This document shows, piece after piece, positions 51,297 to 59,154 of a stretch of DNA of 64,000 nt. Origin of the DNA: Flectobacillus longus (GTDB taxonomy: Bacteria; Bacteroidota; Bacteroidia; Cytophagales; Spirosomataceae); assembly GCF_030056705.1 (NCBI RefSeq), contig NZ_JASHIC010000033.1, positions 1-64,000 on the forward strand. Reading direction: 5' to 3'. The position numbers and the translations under genes are program-made. Under the pieces are notes generated by a model. It did not search any database, had not been told where the DNA came from, and saw only the letters and a list, made by a program, of their open reading frames with translations. How positions within the stretch are numbered: position 1 is the stretch's first letter; the number at the start of each line of letters is the position of its first letter.

Positions 51297-51793
51297 CAAT
51301 TTTCAATATTTTGAATAATAAGGAGATTAATCTTTGGATTAGTCTCCTTTGTTTGTTTTATTTGTATGGTTATAATTGACGTATAAAGGTGATTGTCGAG
51401 AAAAATGGCGTTTGTTGTTTTTTTACAATTCCTCAGTAATAAATCTATCCTTGATAGACATATTCTTCCTACTTTAAAGTCATTTCAAGCATAACTACTT
51501 TGACACAAAACAGATTTGCTTAAATGTAAGATTATTATTAACCTGAAAGGCTGATATTTAAAACTTTCCAACCATTACGCCGTCCCCAACTAAGGTAGTT
51601 AGTATAGCATAGCAAAGAGCCTTCACGCTAATCCGCTTATTTAGTTGTTGTCATGATACCTTTCTGGAAAACCCTTCCAGAAACTTTCCTCGATTTTATC
51701 TTTCAACTATTTCTAGAGCTTCATCATCAATTGAAGTGAATTCCGTACATTCGTACTATTTTATGTAATCATTTATTTGAACCCCAAAAACCT
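51297..51793. other. Spacer before the LysM genes
   Basis: 497 bp. After the terminator at 51320-51352 it is AT-rich; an 8-bp hairpin TTCTGGAA / TTCCAGAA stands at 51662-51682. It should contain the promoter of the first LysM gene but no TAnnTTTG box was identified. No small gene seen. Confidence 0.45.
51320..51352 (+). terminator. Terminator of the DinB gene
   Basis: 13-bp perfect stem AAGGAGATTAATC / GATTAGTCTCCTT (51320-51332 with 51337-51349), 4-bp loop, then TGTTTGTTTT. Confidence 0.85.
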
Positions 51794-52897
51794 ATGACGC
51801 ATACCGTTCAGAGCAAAGAAACCCTCTACAGCATTGCAAAAAAATATGGCTTGACTGTTGAGCAGGTTATGTCACTCAATAATTTAGTTTCTACAAATCT
51901 CAGTATTGGTCAGAATCTAGTTGTTTCTTTGCCATCGCCCATTATTCCTAACAAGCCTACTACAACTCTCAAATCAATTTACGAAAAACGAAAGGATTTT
52001 GCCGTTGAAAAGCTTCCTAAAGTAGGTTATAATACTTTTACTATTGCATATCCAACCCCAATTGGTATACAAAAAACAGGAATATTCAGAGATAATTATC
52101 CTTCGCCCAACCGAGTAAATTCCAATGGAGTAAGCTATACAGGAAGAAATACTTTTGATATCAATACTAGCTATTTTCAAGATTTGTGTCCTCAGCCATT
52201 TTATTTGGAGGTATTGCATCACATCGCCAAGAATGAAGGCTGTTTTGATGCTGTAAATAGCTATGACAAAGCGATTTTCTCATTTGGTTTTTTGCAATTT
52301 ACAGGAGCTCAGGCCTCGGGATCAATTTTGTCTCAAGTATTAAATCGTTTTAAACAAAGAGATGAATATGCCTTCAATGACTGTTTTGGTCAGTATGGCA
52401 TGGATATAATAGCAGGAGCAAAGCCCATTTTTCGAGTAGAAACCCCTAAAGGTATCTTAGAAAATGATGCTGCGTATATGGAAGTAGCTAACAATCTCGC
52501 ATTGACAGGTGCTTTTATAGCAAGTAGTTATCGACGTAGTATGATTAGAGCACAGGTAGAATTAGCCTTGGAAGAATACGTAATGAAGGCGGTAGCGCCA
52601 ACCGTTAAAATCAATTTTAATGGAACTCTCTTAGCGCTCAACGATATACTCAAAACGGAAGGAGGGTTTGCGATTCGAATCGATTTGGCTGTCAATCGCG
52701 GTCTTACGGGTTCATTGGCTCCTATTCAAACAGCTATTATCCAGGTGGCAAAAGAATCTAAGCTTTCTACCAGTATGCAATTAGCCAAAATCAACGAGCG
52801 CAGAGTAGTGGAGGTATTGGCACAAAATGAGCCAGACGCCTTGAAAAAACAAAGAATTCTGAAATTGCTAGACGGGTCATTTAGTTTCTGGAAATAA
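51794..52897 (+). CDS. LysM protein with lysozyme-like region, paralogue 1
   Basis: 367 residues. LysM domain at the very N-terminus (residues 2-47, HTVQSKETLYSIAKKYGLTV), then a linker to about 90 and a region of about 270 residues shared with the next LysM gene. In that region the stretch around KNEGCFDAVNSYDKAIFSFGFLQFTG (about 150-175) has the Glu, downstream Asp and Gly-Phe-x-Gln-Phe arrangement seen in lysozyme-superfamily glycan hydrolases. No signal peptide precedes the LysM domain, which is unusual for a peptidoglycan-binding protein. Function is inferred; it could be a cell-wall hydrolase delivered by a non-Sec route. Confidence 0.7.
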   Translation: MTHTVQSKETLYSIAKKYGLTVEQVMSLNNLVSTNLSIGQNLVVSLPSPIIPNKPTTTLKSIYEKRKDFAVEKLPKVGYNTFTIAYPTPIGIQKTGIFRDNYPSPNRVNSNGVSYTGRNTFDINTSYFQDLCPQPFYLEVLHHIAKNEGCFDAVNSYDKAIFSFGFLQFTGAQASGSILSQVLNRFKQRDEYAFNDCFGQYGMDIIAGAKPIFRVETPKGILENDAAYMEVANNLALTGAFIASSYRRSMIRAQVELALEEYVMKAVAPTVKINFNGTLLALNDILKTEGGFAIRIDLAVNRGLTGSLAPIQTAIIQVAKESKLSTSMQLAKINERRVVEVLAQNEPDALKKQRILKLLDGSFSFWK

Positions 52898-52907
52898 ACC
52901 ATTATAA

Positions 52908-52990
52908 AAACTATTTCGGATTGGAGATTGCGGGTTAAATGTTTCCGAAATCCGCAATCTCCAATCCGAAATGGTTTGAAATCCTTTTTA
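52908..52990. repeat. Heptad-repeat element 11, perfect 21-bp hairpin (CCGAAAT type)
   Basis: The arms 52913-52933 and 52952-52972 are perfectly complementary (21 bp; core CGGATTGGAGATTGCGG). Right side in heptads: ccgaaat, ccgcaat, ctccaat, ccgaaat (52945-52972). The loop includes AAATGTTT. It starts 11 bp after the stop of LysM paralogue 1 and could act as its terminator. Confidence 0.8.
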
Positions 52991-53112
52991 CGGTTCTAAC
53001 TTCCTAACTGGATTGCCTTTTACTCAGTTATTAATCTAGACTTTATTTTCTGCATAGTATTTGTTTAATTTCGATTATCAACCGAACCTTTTAATGTATT
53101 GCACACAAAACT

Positions 53113-54327
53113 ATGGCAACTTATACTGTACAACCCAAAGACACTCTTTATAGTATCGCAAAAAAATTTAATATTAGCGTAGACCAGTTGAAGCAATTTA
53201 ATAATCTTTATGACAATAACATCTCGATTGGTCAGACATTAAATGTTTCTTCAGGAGGGGGGTATTCTCCTTCTTACAGTGACCCCGTATATCCTAATAG
53301 CAATCCCGTTTATCCGAATACCAACCCTGTGTATTCTAATACAGAACCTGTTTACCCAAACAATTCACCCTCTAATTATGGTGGTACAACGTCTAGTTCA
53401 GGAGGTAGTACAGCTTCAAGTATTTCGTCTTTTGTAGTAAGAAAAGACAATAAAGGTAGTTATAACAGTATTGTGATTTCGTATCCCTCAAGTTATGGAA
53501 CAGACTCGACTGGCACAATGCGAGACAATTATCCTTCACCTAATTTGGTAAATCCAAGAGGGGTTTCTTATTTTGGTAAATCAACATTTGACGCACAACG
53601 TTATCAATTTGAAGATTTATTACCCAAGGCTTTTTACGCAGATGTATTACATTTTATTGGTAAAAATGAAGGCTGTTTCGATGCTGTGAATAGTTATGAT
53701 AAAGCTATTTTCTCATTTGGTTTTATTCAGTTTACAGGAGCTTCGGCAAGCGGTTCGATTTTGAGTAAGGTGTTGCAAAGAATGAAACAGAATAGTAGCG
53801 ACGCTTTTTACAATTCTTTTAGTAAGTTCGGAATAGATGTTTCAGGTTATGGCGCTCCAGTGGTAAGTGCCAAAGGTGCTTCGGGCGATTCAGCCTTTAC
53901 GGCAATAGCCAATGATTTGCAACTGACAGGGGTATTTATTGCTTCAGGATTTGAAAGAGAAATGATAAGGGCACAAATTCAAATTGCCCAAGAGGAATAC
54001 ATGAACAAAGCACTTTCGGATGCTACTGGTATTGGAATTTTTGGTCAGCAAGTTCCTTTAAATAGCGTTTTATTTTCAGAAGGTGGAATTGCGCTACGAG
54101 TAGATTTAGCGGTGAATAGAGGACTATCTGGCTCATTGGCGGTTCTTCAAAAAGCAGTTACTCAAGCAGCCAGTTCACAAGGAATTTATTCTGCTTCGGG
54201 ATTAGGTTCAATCGATGAAAGAAGTGTTGTACAAGCTGTAATCAATAACGATACAGAGCAATGGAAAAAAGACCGAACACAAAAACTTTTGAGTAGTGGT
54301 TTTAGCTTTGAAAAGTATTACGGATAG
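53113..54327 (+). CDS. LysM protein with lysozyme-like region, paralogue 2
   Basis: 404 residues, same layout as the previous gene: LysM at residues 2-48 (YTVQPKDTLYSIAKKFNIS), then a longer linker (about 50-115) with four near-identical seven-residue repeats of the PVYPNTN type (53281-53367) and a Ser/Gly-rich stretch, and the shared C-terminal region with KNEGCFDAVNSYDKAIFSFG (about 192-211). No signal peptide. The two proteins look like a tandem duplication that has diverged, with near-identity confined to the putative active-site stretch and LysM motif. Confidence 0.7.
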   Translation: MATYTVQPKDTLYSIAKKFNISVDQLKQFNNLYDNNISIGQTLNVSSGGGYSPSYSDPVYPNSNPVYPNTNPVYSNTEPVYPNNSPSNYGGTTSSSGGSTASSISSFVVRKDNKGSYNSIVISYPSSYGTDSTGTMRDNYPSPNLVNPRGVSYFGKSTFDAQRYQFEDLLPKAFYADVLHFIGKNEGCFDAVNSYDKAIFSFGFIQFTGASASGSILSKVLQRMKQNSSDAFYNSFSKFGIDVSGYGAPVVSAKGASGDSAFTAIANDLQLTGVFIASGFEREMIRAQIQIAQEEYMNKALSDATGIGIFGQQVPLNSVLFSEGGIALRVDLAVNRGLSGSLAVLQKAVTQAASSQGIYSASGLGSIDERSVVQAVINNDTEQWKKDRTQKLLSSGFSFEKYYG

Positions 54328-54366
54328 AGAATTTGTAGTGTATGAAGGAATGCAATACCCATCCAT

Positions 54367-54490
54367 TTCAGATATTGGATGTTGGATTGAGGAATTGTAA
54401 TCTGCTATTTTTTGAAAAAAAACAGAGGGATTTTACTTTATTTCCGAAATCAAAAATCCCAAATCTGCAATAGTTTGAATTCCTTCATTC
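54367..54490. repeat. Heptad-repeat element 12 (CCGAAAT type)
   Basis: Block A: cagatat, tggatgt, tggattg, aggaatt (54367-54394). Block B: ccgaaat, caaaaat, cccaaat, ctgcaat (54444-54471), then AGTTTGAATTCCTTC. Closely similar to element 4 over block B and beyond; element 11 shares the TTTCCGAAATCC start and the GGTTTGAAATCC end. Confidence 0.7.
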
Positions 54491-54751
54491 AGTACTGATA
54501 GAGAATAGCGAATTGTATTTTTTGAGGAAATGCTGAATTATTTCCAGAAAAAAAATGTAGTATAAATATAGCGTTGATTAGAACATAGCAAATGTGTCTG
54601 ATTGACGCTATTTAAGTTTGAAATTCGTTGTTTAGCTCAAAAGAGAGGCATTTCGGTAAGATATAACCATTTAGCGAGGTGTATAGAAAAAAAAGCATAG
54701 GAAAAACAAAAATACAGGTCTTGATTGCTAGCATTTATCCGCTGGATTTTG

Positions 54752-54759
54752 TACTTTTG
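54752..54759 (+). promoter_or_regulatory. -7 box of the prs-rplY unit
   Basis: TACTTTTG matches TAnnTTTG. Initiation would be near 54766, giving a leader of about 85 nt to the ATG at 54852. No -33 TTG at the correct distance. Confidence 0.45.
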
Positions 54760-54851
54760 CGGAAAATTTTAAAATTGGGTATTAACGATTGCAAACAGAT
54801 CCAACAATAATCAGTACTTCGCAAACGCAAGGCGTTGTACCCCCACAAAAA

Positions 54852-55793
54852 ATGGCTTCCATAAATCAAGTTAAAATTTTCGCAGGGACTTCTTCTGAAT
54901 ATTTAGCAAAAGAAATCGCTCAGTATTTCGGTAAAGAATTAGGTTCAACTACAATTCAAAGATTTTCAGACGGTGAGATTTCTCCAAGTTTTGATGAATC
55001 AATCAGAGGTTGTGATGTTTTCTTGATTCAATCAACTTTTCCACCAGCCGACAACCTGTTGGAATTGTTATTGATGATTGATGCGGCTCGTCGTGCTTCG
55101 GCGCACTATGTAACAGTAGTAATTCCATACTTCGGTTACTCACGCCAAGACCGTAAAGACAAGCCAAGAGTTGGTATTGGTGCAAAATTAATTGCAAACC
55201 TTTTGACTGCCGCTGGTGCTGACCGCTTGATGACAGTTGACCTACATGCTGGACAAATTCAAGGATTTTTCGATTTTCCTGTAGATCATTTGGAAGGAAC
55301 AGCTATCTTTGTGCCTTATTTGAAATCATTAGGCTTAGATAACATTTTGTTTGCTTCTCCAGACGTAGGTGGTGTAGTTCGTACTCGTAACATTGCGAAG
55401 TTCTTCAATGCTGAAATGGTTATCTGTGACAAACACCGCAAGCGTGCCAATGAAGTTGCTTCGATGCAATTGATTGGAGATGTTACAGGCGCAGACGTAG
55501 TGTTAGTAGATGACTTAATTGATACAGGCGGTACAATGTGTAAAGCAGCTCAGTTGATTATGGACAAAGGTGCCAAGTCAGTAAGAGCTATCGTTACTCA
55601 CGCAGTATTATCTGGTAATGCTTACGAAAATATCAGTAACTCTGTGTTGACAGAATTGGTTGTGACAAACACCATTCCAAGCAAACAAGAGTGTGATAAA
55701 ATTAAAGTTCTTTCAGTAGCACAATTGTTTGCTAAAGCTATCGGAAGAATCCGTGACCACGAGTCTATCAGTTCACTTTTCATAAAACAATAA
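54852..55793 (+). CDS. prs: Ribose-phosphate pyrophosphokinase
   Basis: 313 residues from the ATG at 54852, the standard PRPP synthetase length. Motifs: FSDGEISPSFDESIRG, the ATP-binding YFGYSRQDRKDKPR, TVDLHAGQIQGFFD and the PRPP loop VLVDDLIDTGGTMC (about 219-232). It makes PRPP from ribose 5-phosphate and ATP for nucleotide, His, Trp and NAD synthesis. A frame extending upstream to a TTG at 54789 adds 21 residues with no counterpart in the family, so the ATG is preferred. Upstream of rplY, probably one transcript. Confidence 0.95.
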   Translation: MASINQVKIFAGTSSEYLAKEIAQYFGKELGSTTIQRFSDGEISPSFDESIRGCDVFLIQSTFPPADNLLELLLMIDAARRASAHYVTVVIPYFGYSRQDRKDKPRVGIGAKLIANLLTAAGADRLMTVDLHAGQIQGFFDFPVDHLEGTAIFVPYLKSLGLDNILFASPDVGGVVRTRNIAKFFNAEMVICDKHRKRANEVASMQLIGDVTGADVVLVDDLIDTGGTMCKAAQLIMDKGAKSVRAIVTHAVLSGNAYENISNSVLTELVVTNTIPSKQECDKIKVLSVAQLFAKAIGRIRDHESISSLFIKQ

Positions 55794-55856
55794 TTACTAA
55801 AACAGTTACTAGAAGATAGCAGTTGGCGAAAGGCTAGTAACACAAAAATCACTCAA

Positions 55857-56423
55857 ATGAGAAAGATTGAAGTTGTAGGTTTCAAAAGAGAAACTTTAGG
55901 TACAAAATCAGCAAAAGATTTACGCAATGCATCATTAGTTCCATGTGTATTGTACGGTGGACAAGACGTAGTTCACTTTGCAGTTCCAATGATTTTATTC
56001 CGTGATTTAATTTATACTCCAGAAGTTGCTGAAGTTGAATTGAACATTGAAGGCGAAATCCGTCGTGCAATCTTACAAGATTCACAATTCCACCCAGTTA
56101 ACGAAACTATTTTAAACGTTGACTTCTTGGAAATCGTTGATGGTAAAGCTATCAAAGTTGACGTTCCAGTGAAAATCGTTGGTAACGCTCCAGGTGTACA
56201 AAAAGGGGGTAAAATGGTTCAGAAACTTCGCAAAGTTACTTTGAAAGGTTTAGCTGAAAACATTCCTGATTTTGTTGAAGCAGATATTACTGGTTTGGAT
56301 TTGGGTCAAACAATCAAAGTTAGCAAATTGAAAGTTGAAGGTGTTTCTATCTTGAACAACCCAACTAACCCAGTTGCTACTATCGATATCCCACGTGCAT
56401 TGAGAGGAAAAATAAACTCTTAA
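55857..56423 (+). CDS. rplY: 50S ribosomal protein L25, long (Ctc) type
   Basis: 188 residues: N-terminal L25 domain binding 5S rRNA (about 1-93, starting KIEVVGFKRETLGTKSAKDL) plus the C-terminal Ctc beta domain (about 97-185). The prs-rplY order is widely conserved in bacteria. 63 bp after prs, followed by a terminator. Confidence 0.95.
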   Translation: MRKIEVVGFKRETLGTKSAKDLRNASLVPCVLYGGQDVVHFAVPMILFRDLIYTPEVAEVELNIEGEIRRAILQDSQFHPVNETILNVDFLEIVDGKAIKVDVPVKIVGNAPGVQKGGKMVQKLRKVTLKGLAENIPDFVEADITGLDLGQTIKVSKLKVEGVSILNNPTNPVATIDIPRALRGKINS

Positions 56424-56450
56424 TTCTTAGGAATCCAATACTGATAGATG

Positions 56451-56481
56451 ACCGCTCTGTAATTTACAGAGCGGTTTTTTG
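56451..56481. terminator. Terminator of the prs-rplY unit
   Basis: 12-bp complementary arms ACCGCTCTGTAA / TTACAGAGCGGT (56451-56462 with 56464-56475) followed by a T-run to 56480. The innermost bases probably open into a small loop. Confidence 0.88.
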
Positions 56482-56508
56482 TGTGTCTTAGGTTAATGAT
56501 ATTATCTT

Positions 56509-56733
56509 TTAATCTTTAAAAATTTCGACAAAAATACCAGCATCGTAAAGAATCCTAACAATTGAATTTTCGAAACTACCTTCATTTCGGCAAACAATCC
56601 TAATAATCCTTTCTTTATCAAGCCAGTCAATCGTCCATGTTTCAATAAAGGGAAGTTGAGATAATGCTTCATCAACCAGTCCTTTTCTTGATTTAGTAAG
56701 ATTGGATGGTTTAAGCAAAATAATTGACTTCAT
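56509..56733 (-). CDS. Small hypothetical protein, possibly HMA-like fold
   Basis: 74 residues from the ATG at 56733 (KSIILLKPSNLTKS ... AGIFVEIFKD). The predicted beta-alpha-beta-beta-alpha-beta order and size resemble heavy-metal-associated domains, but the CxxC metal motif is absent. It lies 49 bp downstream of the last exporter permease on the same strand, so it may be the end of that operon. A longer frame from 56829 overlaps the permease and is not preferred. Function unknown. Confidence 0.5.
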   Translation of the reverse strand: MKSIILLKPSNLTKSRKGLVDEALSQLPFIETWTIDWLDKERIIRIVCRNEGSFENSIVRILYDAGIFVEIFKD

Positions 56734-56782
56734 AACACGTGTAGTTTTAATAACCGAATTGATTCTTATCATTCGGAATGTG

Positions 56783-57901
56783 TTAAACTTGCTTTTTATA
56801 GGTCCAAATGGCAAGTCCATTAAATACAATAGCGAAGCTCAATATGGCAAAAATATGATTTCTGATTTCATAAATACCTGAACCTTTTATCACAACCAAT
56901 CTCATGACGTCAATAAAATAGGCAACAGGGTTAAACTTTGTCATAATCTTCGCCCATTCAGGCATTCCATCTATGGAGGTGTACAAGCCTCCCATTAGGA
57001 CAAAGACCATTATCATAAAAAATGCAAAAAACATGGCTTGTTGCTGTGTATCAGAAAAGTTAGACATTAGTAAACCAAGCCCCAAAACTGCCAAGAGAAA
57101 AATAGCAGTAAAACCAAAAATAACCAGTAAACTTCCTACTGGAACAATACCAAATACTACCCGACTAACTGTAAGACCAATAGCAGTTACAATCAAGCCT
57201 AACACCCAGAAAGGAATCAATTTGCCTAAGATAAAATGGTGTTTTTTGATAGGAGTAACGTTGATTTGCTCAATCGTTCCTACTTCTTTTTCCTTAACAA
57301 TATTCAATGCTGTAAGAAAACTCCCGACCATTGTAACCAAAATAACCAAGATACCAGGAACCATAAATAGCTGGTAATTCATACGGGTGTTGTACCAAAA
57401 ACGAGGGACAATATCCAGTAAAGGCATAGGGTTCATTCTTGGAAAAGTAACCCAATCTGTTCGCACATCCTGATTAAAATCTTTGATAATGGAGCTGAGA
57501 TACGCCCCTCCCATGTTGCCTTTTGTGCCATTGACAGCATTGATAGCAAGTAATAATTTGGCCTCATTTTCTTTGATTAAGGTTCTTTCAAAATGTGCAG
57601 GAATTTCGATAATCACATCCGAATCGTTTTGCTCAACACTTTTGAGAGCCTTTTTATAAGAATCGGTATTTTCAACTAATCGGAAATACCCTGAACCGAT
57701 AATTTTTTGAACCAACTGCCTTGAATAACTTGAGTGGTCGTGGTCGACTACGGCAATGTTTACGTTTTTAACCTCATAATCGGCTGCTATGGGCAAAACA
57801 ATCAACTGGATAATAGGCATCACGAAAATGATACGAATAATCGATGAGTTACGAAATATCTGCCGAAACTCTTTTTCTAATAAAAAAAGTAGTGTTTTCA
57901 T
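56783..57901 (-). CDS. ABC-2 type permease (YbhR/YbhS-like)
   Basis: 372 residues from the ATG at 57901 (KTLLFLLEKEFRQIFRNSSI). One N-terminal membrane helix, a large periplasmic domain (about 45-170), then five helices near the C-terminus with the ABC-2 motif VKEKEVGTIEQINVTPI (about 217-233). It pairs with the upstream permease to form the membrane channel of a TolC-linked exporter. The frame can be extended to 57937, but those 12 codons are made of heptad element 13 DNA, so the inner start is chosen. Confidence 0.88.
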   Translation of the reverse strand: MKTLLFLLEKEFRQIFRNSSIIRIIFVMPIIQLIVLPIAADYEVKNVNIAVVDHDHSSYSRQLVQKIIGSGYFRLVENTDSYKKALKSVEQNDSDVIIEIPAHFERTLIKENEAKLLLAINAVNGTKGNMGGAYLSSIIKDFNQDVRTDWVTFPRMNPMPLLDIVPRFWYNTRMNYQLFMVPGILVILVTMVGSFLTALNIVKEKEVGTIEQINVTPIKKHHFILGKLIPFWVLGLIVTAIGLTVSRVVFGIVPVGSLLVIFGFTAIFLLAVLGLGLLMSNFSDTQQQAMFFAFFMIMVFVLMGGLYTSIDGMPEWAKIMTKFNPVAYFIDVMRLVVIKGSGIYEIRNHIFAILSFAIVFNGLAIWTYKKQV

Positions 57902-57921
57902 AATTGTTTGAATTAATAGGG

Positions 57922-58011
57922 TATAGGCAAGAGGCACTAGGCAACAGTAATGTTCTGAAAGTTAAAATTCTATTTACTATTGCCTCTTTGCCTTACCCCT
58001 TATGCCTCCTT
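57922..58011. repeat. Heptad-repeat element 13 inside the exporter operon
   Basis: Block A: tataggc, aagaggc, actaggc, aacagta (57922-57949), then ATGTTCTG. Block B in reverse complement reads aggaggc, ataaggg, gtaaggc, aaagagg. AGGCAACAGTAA (57939-57950) pairs with 57974-57985 at 11 of 12 positions. It lies between the two permease genes. Confidence 0.7.
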
Positions 58012-58015
58012 TTAA

Positions 58016-59122
58016 CTACTCCAACCTCGTTTTGTAATTTTTTAAAGCTATTAGCACAAAACCTATTGTCATAGCTACCAAAATCAGGCTTTCTTTTAGG
58101 ACACATTTAAATCCTAAGCCTTTTATCATTACGTCTCTAACTATGAAGAAATACCATTTTGACGGAATCAAATTAGAGATAAATTGCATCGGTTTGGGCA
58201 TATTTTCGATAGGAAACATAAAACCGCTAAAAATCAATGTTGGTAATAACAGCACCATCAAAGATGCCAACATAGCCACTTGTTGCGAATTGGTGATAGT
58301 CGAAATAAATAAACCCAATGCCAAAGCCGCAAAAATAAAGAGCATACTTTCGCCTAAAAGAAGCAATAGACTGCCTTGGATAGGTACATCGAGGAGGTTT
58401 ACGCTCAAAATGAGGATGGTGCTTACATTGATAAATGAGAGCAAGACATAAGGGATTGCCTTAGTAACAATGACCAAAATAGGAGGGACAGGCGATACCA
58501 AAAGCACTTCCATTGTCCCGAGTTCTTTCTCCCTAACAATCGCAATCGAGGTCATCATAGCCGAAATAAGTAACAATATCATTGCCATTACTCCAGGTAC
58601 GAAGTTATATGCCCCTTTGAGTTGTGGGTTGTATAACATACGAATTTCTGGTTGAATCGTGTAAGGCAAGGTCTGTTCGCCTAGCACTTCGTCTTGGTAT
58701 GATTTCAGAATAGAACTGGCATAGTTGACCACTGTAGTAGCAGTATTAGGGTCTGAAGCATCTGCTATTAATTGAATAGAAGCCGTATTTTGTTGAAAAA
58801 GTGAATGTCTGAAATTTGCAGGAAATACAACTGCTAATCGAATTTTTCCTTCTTTAAAAGCTTGGTCTATTTGCTGAGGATTGCTAAAATTGGCTTCTAT
58901 ATCAAAGTATCTGCTGGCATCAAGCTCATGAATAATATGTTGACTTGCTTCGTCTTTTGAGTAATCTAAAATACCGATGCGAGAGTCTTTTACCTCGTTG
59001 GTGAGGGCAAAGCCAAAGAGGATAATCTGAACAATGGGCATCCCAAACAGAATGATTAAAGTTCGAGTATCTCTCAGGATATGCTTGAATTCTTTGGTGA
59101 TGAATGCTAAGAATAATTTCAT
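58016..59122 (-). CDS. ABC-2 type permease (YbhS/YbhR-like)
   Basis: 368 residues from the ATG at 59122 (KLFLAFITKEFKHILRDTRT). Same layout as its partner: N-terminal helix, periplasmic domain, C-terminal helices and VREKELGTMEVLLVSPV (about 212-228). A GTG at 59158 overlaps the ATPase stop (GTGA) and would add 12 residues with translational coupling; either start is possible. Two similar permeases in tandem indicate a heterodimeric channel. Confidence 0.88.
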   Translation of the reverse strand: MKLFLAFITKEFKHILRDTRTLIILFGMPIVQIILFGFALTNEVKDSRIGILDYSKDEASQHIIHELDASRYFDIEANFSNPQQIDQAFKEGKIRLAVVFPANFRHSLFQQNTASIQLIADASDPNTATTVVNYASSILKSYQDEVLGEQTLPYTIQPEIRMLYNPQLKGAYNFVPGVMAMILLLISAMMTSIAIVREKELGTMEVLLVSPVPPILVIVTKAIPYVLLSFINVSTILILSVNLLDVPIQGSLLLLLGESMLFIFAALALGLFISTITNSQQVAMLASLMVLLLPTLIFSGFMFPIENMPKPMQFISNLIPSKWYFFIVRDVMIKGLGFKCVLKESLILVAMTIGFVLIALKNYKTRLE

Positions 59123-59154
59123 GTTTGAAAGATTTAATAGTCTTTTGTTCAAAA

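Larger units (their letters stand above)
54328..54788. other. Spacer before prs with heptad element and promoter
   Basis: 461 bp. It holds heptad element 12 (54367-54490), an AT-rich middle, and the prs -7 box (54752-54759). No gene seen. Confidence 0.5.

Noticed and set aside
54789-54851. TTG start of prs giving a 334-residue protein
   Set aside because: The extra 21 residues are absent from PRPP synthetases; the ATG at 54852 gives the standard 313 residues.
4957-58011. Heptad arrays as CRISPR or as minisatellites inside genes
   Set aside because: Units are 7 bp, contiguous and degenerate, without 25-40 bp repeats and spacers; no cas genes are present; period 7 does not preserve a reading frame.
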